From: Chersky-806 sp038252255
GTDB lineage: Bacteria > Actinomycetota > Acidimicrobiia > IMCC26256 > JAENVU01
NCBI GenBank assembly: GCA_038252255.1
Contig: JBBSAM010000013.1
Span: 51,101 to 115,100, forward strand
DNA length: 64,000 bases
Reading direction: 5' to 3'
Positions 36,243 to 45,738 of this stretch are shown piece by piece (the first letter of the stretch is position 1; every line of letters starts with the position of its first letter). The position numbers and the translations under genes are program-made. Below the pieces are notes generated by a model, which saw nothing but the letters and a program-made list of their open reading frames with translations, was not told the DNA's origin and did no database searches.

Positions 36243-36851
36243 TCAGCCCTTGGCGGCGAGGAGGCGTTGCAGGTCCGCCCAGAGCACGTCCACCTGAGCC
36301 GCCAGCTCCTCCCGGGAACCGTCGTTGTGCAGGAGATGGGTCGCGACCGCCCGCCGTTCCTCGTCGGTGGCCTGCGCGGCCATCCGGGCTTCCGCATCGG
36401 GCCGCGGGACGCCCCGGATCTCGAGCCGCTCGAGGCGCAGCTCCCGCGGGGCCTCGACCACGATGACGGCCTCGTAGCCCCGTTCGGCGGCCTTCTGCGA
36501 CTCCACGAGAAGCGGCACGTCGTTCACCACGATCGAGTCCGGCGGCGCTTCGGTCATCTCGCGGACGAACTCGGCGCCGATCGCCGGATGGGTGATCGCC
36601 TCGAGCGCGAGGCGCGCCTCCTCGCTGGCGAACGCCTTCGCGGCCAGGGCCGGCCGGTCCAGGCGGCCGTCCGGTCCGAGCACGTCCGGCCCGAACCGCT
36701 CGACGATCGCGGCGAGGGCCGGCTGGCCCGGCTCCACCACCCGGCGCGCGATGACATCGCCGTCGATCACGATTGCGCCACGTTCCGTGAGCAGCTCGGC
36801 CACCGTGGACTTCCCGGCGCCGATACCTCCCGTCAAGCCCACGAGCAGCAC
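36243..36851 (-). CDS. coaE: Dephospho-CoA kinase
   Basis: The 202-residue kinase performs the last step of CoA synthesis. It has Walker A GLTGGIGAGKSTVAELL, then DGDVIARRVVEPGQPAL and VVNDVPLLVESQ. GTG at 36851 gives the usual family length and has AGGA nine nucleotides upstream; the ATG at 36935 would add 28 residues without homology. It lies upstream of uvrB on the same strand, a common actinobacterial arrangement near rpsA and polA. Confidence 0.92.
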   Translation of the reverse strand: MLLVGLTGGIGAGKSTVAELLTERGAIVIDGDVIARRVVEPGQPALAAIVERFGPDVLGPDGRLDRPALAAKAFASEEARLALEAITHPAIGAEFVREMTEAPPDSIVVNDVPLLVESQKAAERGYEAVIVVEAPRELRLERLEIRGVPRPDAEARMAAQATDEERRAVATHLLHNDGSREELAAQVDVLWADLQRLLAAKG

Positions 36852-36995
36852 GGCCGAGGATCCTACGGGAAGGCACAGCTCCGGATTTCTCCGGCAGTCC
36901 GCCTCCGAGACCAGCCGTGGTGGCAAACCAACCATTACGACCCGTACGGACAGATCACCCTATATGTAGGCTTCTGTCGGCTTGAGGAAGGAACC

Positions 36996-38747
36996 TTGGC
37001 CCAGACCCGCACGCAGCTGCAGAGTCCGACCGCGTCGCCCCCGCGCCCCGCGGGTCGCGGCCGCCGTGAGGAGCTGAGCCGCCCGAAGGGCACTCGCAAC
37101 ACCCGGCTCGGGCCTCGGCTCGATCCTCGTTCCGTCACCGGGCTCGGCCGCCTCGGCCCGCTCGTGACGTTCCTCCGGTGGGCCAGCCTCGCGGTCGCCG
37201 TCGCGCTCGTGCCCACCACCGCCGACCCGACCGACCCGACGCTGCTGATCGCGATCGGCGTGCTCTTCGCCAACACTCTCTTCCGCACCCTGCGCCCGCT
37301 GCGCCTGCAGCCGGCCACGTGGCGCGCCGAGGCCCTCCTGCTCGCGGACCTCGCGCTCCCGGTCGTCCTCATCACGCTGACCGGCACGTGGGCCAGCCCA
37401 CTCATCCTCACGCCGCTCCCGACGGTCATCCTCGCCGCGTACGGCTGGGGTTACCGCGAAGGTGTCGCGGCCGCGGTGCTCATCGGCGCCACGATCGGCA
37501 TGGTCGACGTCCTCTCCGGTGTGTCGGAAGACGCGTTGCGCACCGGTGTACTCGCGTCCGTGGTCGTGGTCCTCGCCGCCCTCGTCGGCGGCTTCACGCG
37601 CCAGCTCTGGCTGGAGGCCGAGAAGCGGCAGCAGGAGAGCCAGGACCAGATCACGCGCATGACGGTCGCCAACGAGCTGCTCCACAAGCTGCATTCCGTT
37701 GTGCAGACGTTGCCGTCGTCACTGGACCTGAGTGACGTCATCACCTCCGCGCAGGAGCGGATCCGCGAGCTCGTCGACTCGACCGTCGCGGTCGTGATCG
37801 TGCCCGATGACACCTCGGACCTCTGGCGGGTCGAGCTCTCCGAAGGCACGCGCCTTCCGGCCACACTGCTTCCGGCCGAGCTCCCACTCGTTCTCACCCG
37901 CGCGCTCGCCACGAACGGCGTGGTACGCGTGAACGACCTCATCGTCGGCTCCGACGCCGCGTGCGGCACCACCAGCCGCAGCGTGCTCGCTACTGCCTTG
38001 CGCGCCCACGACCGGGTCGTCGGGCTCGTCTCGATCGAGCACCACGACGCCGACGCGTACACCGAAGAAGACGCGAGCCTCATCGCCGGTCTCGCCTCGT
38101 CGCTCGCGCTCGCGGTCGACAACGCGCGCTGGTTCTCACGGCTCCACACGCTCGGGGCCGAAGCCGAACGCGCCCGCATCGCCCGGGACCTCCATGACAA
38201 CGTCGCCCAGTCGTTGGCCTACGTCGGGTTCGAGCTGGATCGTCTCGCCACCGCCCAGGAGGATCCCGAGCTGCGCGAGCTCCAGCAGGTCGTGCGGGGC
38301 GTGGTGGCCGATCTACGCGAAACGCTCTATCAGCTCCGCGCGACCGTGAGCGAGAACCAGGACCTCGTCGAGGTCGCCCGGGACTACATCACCCGCTGGT
38401 CGAGCCGTACCGGGATCGACTCCGAGTTCTCGCCGAGAACCGGCGGGCGCCGGGTTCCGCTCCAGGTGGAGCAGGAACTCTGGCGGATCCTGCAGGAATC
38501 CCTTACCAACGTCGAGCGGCATGCCGATGCCTCTCATGCGTGGATCACTTGGAGGATCGGTGAAGGCCAAGCACAACTCGAGATTCGTGACGATGGTCGC
38601 GGCATGAAGACCGACACCGGCGCCCGCGAGCGCTACGGCCTCGTCGGCATTCGCGAGCGCGCGGACGCCGTCGGCGCCCAGGTGACGCTCGCGAGCCAAC
38701 CCGATTGCGGAACGACCGTGCTCGTTGAGCTGGAGGTACCCGAATGA
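36996..38747 (+). CDS. NarL-type sensor histidine kinase with GAF domain
   Basis: The 583-residue kinase has a basic N-terminal lead, about six membrane segments (residues ~50-200), a GAF domain (~230-385), and the HisKA_3 dimerisation helix with the phospho-acceptor His400 in ARIARDLHDNVAQSL. The HATPase domain follows, with QESLTNVERHADAS, DDGRGM and YGLVGIRERA. TTG at 36996 was chosen because AGGAAGG lies 5 nt upstream; the longer open frame overlaps coaE antisense. It overlaps the response regulator by 4 nt (ATGA). The signal is unknown. Confidence 0.92.
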   Translation: MAQTRTQLQSPTASPPRPAGRGRREELSRPKGTRNTRLGPRLDPRSVTGLGRLGPLVTFLRWASLAVAVALVPTTADPTDPTLLIAIGVLFANTLFRTLRPLRLQPATWRAEALLLADLALPVVLITLTGTWASPLILTPLPTVILAAYGWGYREGVAAAVLIGATIGMVDVLSGVSEDALRTGVLASVVVVLAALVGGFTRQLWLEAEKRQQESQDQITRMTVANELLHKLHSVVQTLPSSLDLSDVITSAQERIRELVDSTVAVVIVPDDTSDLWRVELSEGTRLPATLLPAELPLVLTRALATNGVVRVNDLIVGSDAACGTTSRSVLATALRAHDRVVGLVSIEHHDADAYTEEDASLIAGLASSLALAVDNARWFSRLHTLGAEAERARIARDLHDNVAQSLAYVGFELDRLATAQEDPELRELQQVVRGVVADLRETLYQLRATVSENQDLVEVARDYITRWSSRTGIDSEFSPRTGGRRVPLQVEQELWRILQESLTNVERHADASHAWITWRIGEGQAQLEIRDDGRGMKTDTGARERYGLVGIRERADAVGAQVTLASQPDCGTTVLVELEVPE

Positions 38748-39403
38748 AGACCGTGGTGATCGCAGACGACCACCAGCTCCTGCGCCAGGCGCTCCGCCGC
38801 GCACTCGAAGACGCGGGCTTCAAGGTGGTGAGCGAGGCCGGCGACGGCGAGGAAGCAGTGCGGCTCGTCGCGCTCGACCGCCCCGACGTCGTGGTGATGG
38901 ACGTCACCATGCCGGTGCTCGACGGGATCGAGGCGACCCGGCGCATCCACGCCGCCACGGGTGAGACCCGGGTGCTCGTCCTGACCATGCACGACGAAGA
39001 CTCACTACGCGTGAAGGCCCTCCGGGCCGGCGCGGTTGGTTTCCTGACGAAGGACTGTGCCATGCAAGAAGTCGTCGAGACAGTACGACGCGTCGCCGAG
39101 GGCGACACGGTGTTCTCGCCCGAGATCGCCGCGGCGATGATGGCCGAGTTCCCCGTCAAGGCCGAGAGCTTCACCAATGGTGACGAGCCGGATGTCGTCG
39201 AGTCGCCGCTCACCAAGCGCGAGCGCGAGATCCTGCAGCTCGTCGCCGACGGTCACTCCACCGCCGAGATCGCGCGGTCACTCTTCATCAGCGCGAAGAC
39301 GGTGAAGAACCACCTCGCGTCGATCTACGCGAAGCTCGACTCCCGCGACCGGACCCAGGCGGTCCTGAGCGGGATGCGGCTGGGGATCGTGCAGCTCCAG
39401 TAG
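38744..39403 (+). CDS. NarL/LuxR-family response regulator
   Basis: The 219-residue regulator has a receiver domain with acidic pocket ADDH (D8-D9), phospho-acceptor Asp53 (VVVMDVTMP) and Lys103, then a GerE/LuxR HTH at ~155-215 (LTKREREILQLVADGHSTAEIAR, key TKREREIL; KTVKNHL). Its start overlaps the kinase stop, so the pair forms a standard two-component operon. Target genes cannot be deduced; nothing co-directional follows, since rpsA converges 15 nt away. Confidence 0.94.
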   Translation: MKTVVIADDHQLLRQALRRALEDAGFKVVSEAGDGEEAVRLVALDRPDVVVMDVTMPVLDGIEATRRIHAATGETRVLVLTMHDEDSLRVKALRAGAVGFLTKDCAMQEVVETVRRVAEGDTVFSPEIAAAMMAEFPVKAESFTNGDEPDVVESPLTKREREILQLVADGHSTAEIARSLFISAKTVKNHLASIYAKLDSRDRTQAVLSGMRLGIVQLQ

Positions 39404-39418
39404 GAGCCGCGCGAACAA

Positions 39419-40993
39419 CTAGGCGAGCTCCCCCGGAACCTCGGGCGCAGCCGCAACCTCGGGTGCTGTCGCATCCTCGGGCGCGGCCGCAACCTCGGGC
39501 TCGCTCGGCGGTTCCGCCGCAGCTGCCTCCGGCGCGGCGGAACCGGCCACGGGCGGCGGCGGCGTGGCGTCACCTTCCGCAACGGAACCCGCGACCGCAC
39601 CTTCGCCGCCCTCGGCACCGGGTTCACCTTCGCCCTCGGTGTAGTCCGGGCCGATGTAGTTGCCCTGCTCGTCGTAGGCGTGCTCACCGAACTGGTCCTG
39701 GTACTCGGCGGCGACGATGCCACCTTCGGCGGCCTGCTTGATCGACAGCGAGATGCGGCGGCGGTCCAGGTCGATGTCGATGATCTTGACCCAGAGCTCC
39801 TCGCCGGGTGTGACGACCTGCTCCGGCGCCTCGACGTGGTGCACGGCCATCTCGGAGATGTGCACCAGCCCCTCGATGCCGTCGCCCACCTGCACGAACG
39901 CACCGAACGGCACCAGCTTCGTGACCCGCCCGTAGACGAGCTCGCCGACCTGGTGACCGGTGGCGAACTCCTGCCACGGGTCCTGCTGCGTGGCCTTCAA
40001 CGAGAGCGAGATGCGCTCCCGGGAGAGGTCCACGTCGAGCACCTGCACCGTGACCTCGTCGCCCACCTGCACCACGGAGCTCGGGTGGTCGACGTGCTTC
40101 CACGAGAGCTCGGACACGTGCACGAGGCCGTCCATGCCGCCGAGGTCCACGAAGGCACCGAAGTTCACGACCGAGGACACCACGCCCTGGCGGATCTCGC
40201 CCGGCTTGAGGTTGGCGAGGAACTCGTCTCGCTGCTCGCGCTGCGTCTCTTCGAGGTAGGCGCGACGGGAGAGCACAACGTTGTTGCGGTTCTTGTCGAG
40301 CTCGATGATCTTGCACTCGATCGTGCGACCGACGTACGGCTGCAGATCGCGCACGCGCCTCAGGTCCACCAACGACGCGGGCAGGAAGCCGCGCAGCCCG
40401 ATGTCCAGGATCAGGCCGCCCTTGACGACCTCGATGACCGGACCGGAGACGACGCCTTCTTCTTCCTTGATCTTCTCGATCGTCCCCCACGCGCGCTCGT
40501 ACTGCGCGCGCTTCTTGGAGAGGATGAGCCGGCCGTCCTTGTCCTCCTTCTGGAGGACGAGTGCCTCGAGCACCTCGTTGAGCTGCACGACCTCGTGCGG
40601 ATCCACGTCGTTGCGGATCGAGAGCTCCTTGGACGGGATGACGCCCTCGGACTTGAACCCGATGTCGAGGAGCACCTCGTCCGAGTCGATCTTCACCACC
40701 GTGCCGGTGACGAGCCCACCTTCGTCGAACTCGACCAACGTCGCGTCGATCGCGTCGGACAGCGACATGCCGCCGAGATCGTCGAAGACGACGTCGTTCG
40801 TTCCACCGTCCTCGGCCAGGTCCTCCATGGCTTCGTCGGCGCCGCTGCTCGCGGTGCCGTTCTCGGCCGGGGTCTCCGGTGCGGCGCTCTCGGTTGCGGT
40901 GGTGGTCGGGGTGCTCTCGGGTGCGGTCTCGGTAGCGACGGCACCGGTAGCGGGGGCGTCGGCCGGACTTACGGCCTGCTCGTGATCGGACAA
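39419..40993 (-). CDS. rpsA: 30S ribosomal protein S1
   Basis: The 524-residue protein has four S1 RNA-binding domains at roughly residues 75-145, 165-230, 245-315 and 335-400, for example GVVSSVVNFGAFVDLGGMDG in the third and GRVTKLVPFGAFVQVGDG in the fourth. It recruits mRNA to the small subunit. An acidic Thr/Ala-rich N-terminal tail (~70 residues) and a ~100-residue Glu/Pro/Ala C-terminal tail flank the domains; four domains are the actinobacterial norm. Confidence 0.95.
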   Translation of the reverse strand: MSDHEQAVSPADAPATGAVATETAPESTPTTTATESAAPETPAENGTASSGADEAMEDLAEDGGTNDVVFDDLGGMSLSDAIDATLVEFDEGGLVTGTVVKIDSDEVLLDIGFKSEGVIPSKELSIRNDVDPHEVVQLNEVLEALVLQKEDKDGRLILSKKRAQYERAWGTIEKIKEEEGVVSGPVIEVVKGGLILDIGLRGFLPASLVDLRRVRDLQPYVGRTIECKIIELDKNRNNVVLSRRAYLEETQREQRDEFLANLKPGEIRQGVVSSVVNFGAFVDLGGMDGLVHVSELSWKHVDHPSSVVQVGDEVTVQVLDVDLSRERISLSLKATQQDPWQEFATGHQVGELVYGRVTKLVPFGAFVQVGDGIEGLVHISEMAVHHVEAPEQVVTPGEELWVKIIDIDLDRRRISLSIKQAAEGGIVAAEYQDQFGEHAYDEQGNYIGPDYTEGEGEPGAEGGEGAVAGSVAEGDATPPPPVAGSAAPEAAAAEPPSEPEVAAAPEDATAPEVAAAPEVPGELA

Positions 40994-41091
40994 GGGGGAG
41001 GTCTCCTGGAATATGGACGGTCGGGCGTCGCGGGATCCGTGAAGGACGAGACGACGCGTGGACTACGGGCTCCGAATGGAGCCAATTGAGG

Positions 41092-41829
41092 CTACAGGGC
41101 TTCTGACCGGCGTGCGAGCAGGAGGAGCTCGGGATGATCGAGGGTCGGCTCGGCTGTCGCGTACCGCCCGGGTTGCACCCCGTGGATCCCGCTCACCGCA
41201 AGCCCGCTCGCTCGCGCGATCAGCGACAGCTCCCGGACGGTGAAGCAGGTCGTCCAGAGGTCGAAGACCCGCTCCTGACCCTCCGGGTTGCGGACGTGGG
41301 CGTGCTCGTGGAGCACCCCGGTTCGAGGGTCGAAGTCCTCTCCGTCCTCCAACCACCGGAGCGCAAACGCGGTGGAGAACGCGCTCACCGCCACCGTTCC
41401 CCCGGGACGAACTGTCCGGCCGATCCGCCGGATGACGTCCTCCTCGTGGTCCCCGCCGAGCAGCCCGAACCCGCCCTGGCAGAGGCAGATCGCGGCATCG
41501 AACTCGGAATCGAAGGCCAGCTCCCGCACGTCGAGGACCTCGAAGGTGGCGGGGAGATCCTCGGCTTCGGCCGCCCCCCGGGCCAGGTCGACGAACTCGG
41601 GCGAGAGGTCGACGCCGTGGACCGCGATGCCGCGCCGGGCCAGGGCGAGCGCGTGGCGGCCCGGCCCGCACCCGACGTCGAGGACCTTCGTCCCGGGCTC
41701 GAGCCGGAGCGTGTCGACGAGGAACTCCACCTCCTGCTCGGTCCCCTTCGTGAAGGAGTTCCGGAGATAGGCGGTCCCCAGGTACGCCGCGACCTCGTTG
41801 AACCACGGTCCGGTCGGCACAGGCTTCAC
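41092..41829 (-). CDS. SAM-dependent methyltransferase
   Basis: The 245-residue class I methyltransferase has VLDVGCGPGRHALALARRG, HGVDLSPEFVDLAR and FDAAICLCQGGFGLLGG, matching the Methyltransf_25/11 group with an unusually Cys/Gly-rich post-motif. It lies ~100 nt upstream of rpsA on the same strand. Substrate unknown. Confidence 0.82.
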   Translation of the reverse strand: MKPVPTGPWFNEVAAYLGTAYLRNSFTKGTEQEVEFLVDTLRLEPGTKVLDVGCGPGRHALALARRGIAVHGVDLSPEFVDLARGAAEAEDLPATFEVLDVRELAFDSEFDAAICLCQGGFGLLGGDHEEDVIRRIGRTVRPGGTVAVSAFSTAFALRWLEDGEDFDPRTGVLHEHAHVRNPEGQERVFDLWTTCFTVRELSLIARASGLAVSGIHGVQPGRYATAEPTLDHPELLLLARRSEAL

Positions 41830-42074
41830 GCCGTCACGCTATTTCGGCTCCGCGGGGAGCGGTGGGCCGTGCCCAGACGCGAGTCTGGGATCGCGATCCC
41901 GGCCCGCGACTCCCTCCGGACGGGTCCGTTCATCTCGCGCGTCCGGTGGTCGGCCCAACACATTGCGCGCGATGTGTGGCGGGGAGGTAGATCGCAGTCG
42001 ACGGGAGGGTGAATTCGGTGGGAGGCTGTGGACAACCTCGGACCAGGGAAGGTCTGTTGATCAGATCCACGGAC

Positions 42075-42605
42075 ATGGAAAACGAAGTGCCCCAGGAGGC
42101 CCCGCCGGAGCGGGCTCTCTCCAGGGGTCGAGGCTGGGAGTGGGTCCGGGCGATGAGACGGTTTATGCGGCGTCTGCACCTCATCACCCCAGAAGACCGT
42201 TTGCTGAACGGCTTGCTCCTGCTGACCGCGGTGGCGCTCGTGGTGGTCGTCGTGTGGAAGATCGGCGCCGCGGACCGCACGGATGCCGCCTCGGAGGTCC
42301 GGGCCGAGAGCATCGTGAGCTCCACCTCCACCACGACCTCCACGACGACCACGACCACCACCACCGTCCCGGTGGCCGCGCCCGCCAACCCGGTCGTCGC
42401 GCCGGCGCCCACCGCGCCGCCCGCCACCACCGCCACCACCACGGCTCGTCACAAGACGACGAGCCCGACGACCGCGGCGCGCCGCGTCGCGCCCGCGCCG
42501 GCTCCGGCGCCGGCCACCAGCCCGCCACCCGTCGTCACCTCGCCGCCGCCCACCACGCCCCCGACAACGGTGCGGACGCTGCCCCCCGGCCAGGGCGAGA
42601 ACTAA
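42075..42605 (+). CDS. Single-pass membrane protein with Thr/Pro-rich outer region
   Basis: I do not recognise a family. The product (176 residues from ATG 42075) has one membrane helix (LLNGLLLLTAVALVVVVVWKI) after a short basic cytosolic part, then an outer region made almost wholly of Thr, Ala and Pro, including an eight-Thr run. Such regions are often O-mannosylated spacers in actinobacteria. The start is uncertain: GTG at 42009 and ATG at 42150 are alternatives. It lies upstream of another small membrane protein on the same strand. Confidence 0.6.
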   Translation: MENEVPQEAPPERALSRGRGWEWVRAMRRFMRRLHLITPEDRLLNGLLLLTAVALVVVVVWKIGAADRTDAASEVRAESIVSSTSTTTSTTTTTTTTVPVAAPANPVVAPAPTAPPATTATTTARHKTTSPTTAARRVAPAPAPAPATSPPPVVTSPPPTTPPTTVRTLPPGQGEN

Positions 42606-42697
42606 GCGAACGGTAAAAAAGATCGGGTGTGAATGGCGATGCCACAGGCGACACGCCATCATGGAGACCTGCTCATCGAGGGGGGGTCGGCACTCGG

Positions 42698-43036
42698 ATG
42701 ACGCTGGTGATTCTCGTCGCGATCGTGGCGGTCCTGGGCTGGGTCATCTGCTTCCCCTTCGTCGCGCGCGGCACGGCCGACCTCGCTCGCATCCCCGGCC
42801 CGATCTGGCGGATCACCGGCTACCAGAGCCGCAAGAACTGGCGGCTCGCGATGCAGATCGGCTACCTGCTCGCCGGTTGGCCCGGGCTCGGGGCGGTCTT
42901 CGCCTGGCGGCGCAGCGAGACGCGCCTGGTGCTGCGGGACGAGTGGCAGATCATGATCGAGGAGCGGCGCGCCCGCCGCGAGATCGTCCTGGCCCGCTAC
43001 GAGGACGAACCGGGCGACGTCAGCCCGTCTCCCTGA
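42698..43036 (+). CDS. Small membrane protein of unknown function
   Basis: The 112-residue protein starts MTLVILVAIVAVLGWVICF (one helix), then has a conserved-looking segment IWRITGYQSRKNWRLAMQIGY, a second helix (LLAGWPGLGAVFAW) and a charged Arg/Glu tail. GAGGGGG lies about 12 nt before the ATG. No family was recognised. Its stop is 3 nt from the end of the converging polA gene. Confidence 0.65.
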   Translation: MTLVILVAIVAVLGWVICFPFVARGTADLARIPGPIWRITGYQSRKNWRLAMQIGYLLAGWPGLGAVFAWRRSETRLVLRDEWQIMIEERRARREIVLARYEDEPGDVSPSP

Positions 43037-43039
43037 CGG

Positions 43040-45709
43040 TCACTTCGCCACAGCCCAATTCGTTCCGAAGCCGAGGTCGACCACGAGCGGGACCCGCAGC
43101 TCGATGACCGACTCCATCACCTCGTGCACGAGCGCTTCTATCGTCTCGCGCTCCTCCAGCGGGACCTCGAACACGAGCTCGTCATGCACCGTGAGGATCA
43201 TCTGCGTGCGGAGCGCCTGCTCGTCGAGCGCCCGGTCCACGTCCACCATCGCGAGCTTGAAGATGTCTGCGGCGGACCCCTGCACCGGCGCGTTCTGCGC
43301 CATGCGCTCCCCCATCTGGCGGATGCGGAAGTTGTCCGACGCGAGCTCGGAGATCTGGCGGCGGCGGCCGAGGATCGTCGTGGTGTACCCGCGCGTGCGC
43401 GCCTCGGCGACCGTCCGCTCCATGAACTCGTGCACGTTCGGGAACGACTCGAAGTAGCTGTCCAGGATCTCGCGGGCCTGATCGGTCGGGATGTCGAGGC
43501 GCTGCCCCAGCCCGTACGCCTCCATGCCGTACGCCAGGCCGTAGTTCACGACCTTGGCGAAGCGGCGCTGGAACTCGTCGACGCTCTTCTCGTCGACACC
43601 GAACACCTTGGCCGCCGTGATCGTGTGCACGTCCTTGTTGCTGGCGAACGCGTCGATGAGCCCGGGGTCCTCGGCGAGGTGGGCCAGGATGCGCAGCTCG
43701 ATCTGCGAGTAGTCGGCGGTGAGCAGCCCGTTGCCCTCGTCGGCGATGAAGGCCCGCCGCATCTCCCGGCCACCCGCCGTCCGAACCGGGATGTTCTGGA
43801 GGTTCGGGTTCTCGCTCGAGATGCGCCCGGTGGTGGTGGCGATCTGGTTGAAGGTCGCGTGGATCCGGCCATCGGGGCCGATGAGCGGCGGGAGCGCGTC
43901 GGCGTAGGTGCTGCGGAGCTTCTCGACCTCCCGGTACTTCATCAGGTCGTCGAGGATCGGATGCGCCTTCGCGGCCGCCATCTTCTGCAGCGAGTCTGCG
44001 TCGGTTGACGGCCCGGTCTTCGTACGCTTGATCGGGGTGAGCTCGAGCTTCTCGAACAGGATGCGGCGGAGCTGGGGAACGGAGTTCACGACGAACGGCT
44101 CGCCCGCATGCGTGTGGATGCGCCGCTCGAGGTCGTCGCACTGGTCCTGCAGGTCCGAACGGAGCTCCTCGAGGAACTCCCGGTCGATGCGCACGCCCGC
44201 GTCTTCCATCCGGGCGAGGACGTGGACCAGCGGCCGCTCGACCCGCTCGTAGAGCTCGAACAGCTCGCGCTTCTCCAATGCGTCGGCCAGCGCACTCGCG
44301 AGCCGCAGCACGGTGATCGCGCGCCGGCCGGTCTCCTCGGGGCCGGCGTCGCCGTCGAGGTCGAGCGTCCCCTCCTCGCGGTCCGGGGACCGGAGCTCGA
44401 GTGCGAGGAACCGCAACGCGAGCTGTTCGAGGTCGTACTTCCCTTCCCCAGGATCCAGGAGGTAGGCCATCAGCGCGGTGTCGAGATCGAGGGACTGCAC
44501 GTCGACGCCGGCCGCGCGCGTGAGCCCGTGCATCAGCTCCTTGGCGCGATGCGCGACGAGCGGCGGGCCCTTGGTGCCGATCAGCTCGCCCAGCTCCGCT
44601 CGGACGGCGCGGTCCTGCAGGGAGTCGGCGTGGAGGTAGACGGCATCTTCGTCCGAGTCGGTGATCGCCAACCCCTGCAACGGCGCGTGGGCGGCGAGCC
44701 CGTCCCAGCGCGGCTCGATCGCATACCGCTGCCCGTGCGCCGCGACCTCATGGAGGTGCTCGACGATCTCATCGGCGGACCGCAGCACGCGCACCGTCGC
44801 TTCGAGCGTCTCACCCTTCGGAGCGGCCTCGGCCTCCTCCCCGATCGCGTCCAGGAGCCGTGGGTACAGCGTGCGGAACTCGAGCTGCTCGAAGAGCAGC
44901 CGGACCGCTTCGTGGTCCCACCCGCCCATCCGCAGGTCGTCGGGGTCGTATTCGAGGTCCAGGTCGGTGCGCAGCTTCGACATCTCGCGGTTGTGGAACA
45001 CCTGGTCGTGGAACTCGGCGAGGTTCTGCTTCTGCTTCGGCGGCAGGTCCTCCAGGTGCTCGAAGATCCCTTCGAGGTTCCCGTAGGCGTTGATGAGCTT
45101 CGCCGCCGTCTTCTCGCCGATCCCCGGGACGCCGGGAAGGTTGTCGCTCGTGTCCCCGCGCAACGCCGCGTAGTCCCCGTACTGCAGCGGGGTCACACCG
45201 GTGCGCTCGAGGATCCCGGCCTCGTCGTAGAGCGCGTAGTCCGAGACGCCGCGCTTGTTGTAGAGCACCTTGATGTAGGGGTCGTGCACCAGCTGGTACG
45301 AGTCGCGATCTCCGGTCACGACGATCACGTTCATGCCCTGCGCGCCGGCTCGCACCGCGAGCGTGCCGATCACGTCGTCGGCCTCCACCCCCGGGACTTC
45401 GAGCATCGGGACCGCCAGCGACTCGAGCACCTGGTGGATGAGCGGCAGCTGGCCGCGGAAGAGGTCGGGGGTCTCCTTGCGACCGGCCTTGTACGTCGCG
45501 TCCATCTCCTTGCGGAAGGTGGGCGCGGCGGCGTCGAAGGCGACCGCGAGGTGGTCGGGCTTCTCGTCACCGAGCACCTTGATCAACATCGACGTGAAGC
45601 CGTACACCGCGTTCGTGACCGTGCCGTCCGAGGTCGCGAGGTCCGTCGGCAGCGCGTAGAACGCCCGGTACGCGAGCGAGTGCCCGTCGAGGAGCAGCAG
45701 CTTGCTCAT
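43040..45709 (-). CDS. polA: DNA polymerase I
   Basis: The 889-residue enzyme has an intact 5' nuclease domain (residues 1-300: LLLDGHSLAYRAFYALP, VVTGDRDSYQLV, LPGVPGIGEKTA). The middle 3'-5' exonuclease-like domain lacks the DxE metal motif (RYAIEPRWDG in its place), so proofreading is probably lost. The polymerase domain (~500-889) has motif A DYSQIELRIL (Asp666), O-helix K719-VVN-Y723-G and motif C VHDELVFE (Asp843). Tyr723 replaces the Phe of E. coli Pol I, as in mycobacterial Pol I. It acts in gap filling and Okazaki-fragment maturation. Confidence 0.97.
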   Translation of the reverse strand: MSKLLLLDGHSLAYRAFYALPTDLATSDGTVTNAVYGFTSMLIKVLGDEKPDHLAVAFDAAAPTFRKEMDATYKAGRKETPDLFRGQLPLIHQVLESLAVPMLEVPGVEADDVIGTLAVRAGAQGMNVIVVTGDRDSYQLVHDPYIKVLYNKRGVSDYALYDEAGILERTGVTPLQYGDYAALRGDTSDNLPGVPGIGEKTAAKLINAYGNLEGIFEHLEDLPPKQKQNLAEFHDQVFHNREMSKLRTDLDLEYDPDDLRMGGWDHEAVRLLFEQLEFRTLYPRLLDAIGEEAEAAPKGETLEATVRVLRSADEIVEHLHEVAAHGQRYAIEPRWDGLAAHAPLQGLAITDSDEDAVYLHADSLQDRAVRAELGELIGTKGPPLVAHRAKELMHGLTRAAGVDVQSLDLDTALMAYLLDPGEGKYDLEQLALRFLALELRSPDREEGTLDLDGDAGPEETGRRAITVLRLASALADALEKRELFELYERVERPLVHVLARMEDAGVRIDREFLEELRSDLQDQCDDLERRIHTHAGEPFVVNSVPQLRRILFEKLELTPIKRTKTGPSTDADSLQKMAAAKAHPILDDLMKYREVEKLRSTYADALPPLIGPDGRIHATFNQIATTTGRISSENPNLQNIPVRTAGGREMRRAFIADEGNGLLTADYSQIELRILAHLAEDPGLIDAFASNKDVHTITAAKVFGVDEKSVDEFQRRFAKVVNYGLAYGMEAYGLGQRLDIPTDQAREILDSYFESFPNVHEFMERTVAEARTRGYTTTILGRRRQISELASDNFRIRQMGERMAQNAPVQGSAADIFKLAMVDVDRALDEQALRTQMILTVHDELVFEVPLEERETIEALVHEVMESVIELRVPLVVDLGFGTNWAVAK

Positions 45710-45738
45710 GCGTTCCGTGCTCCGCTCACGCGCGCATG

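Noticed and set aside
39419..39720. Acidic/Pro-rich C-terminal region of rpsA as a separate gene
   Set aside because: It is in frame with the S1 domains without a stop; variable tails are normal for actinobacterial S1.
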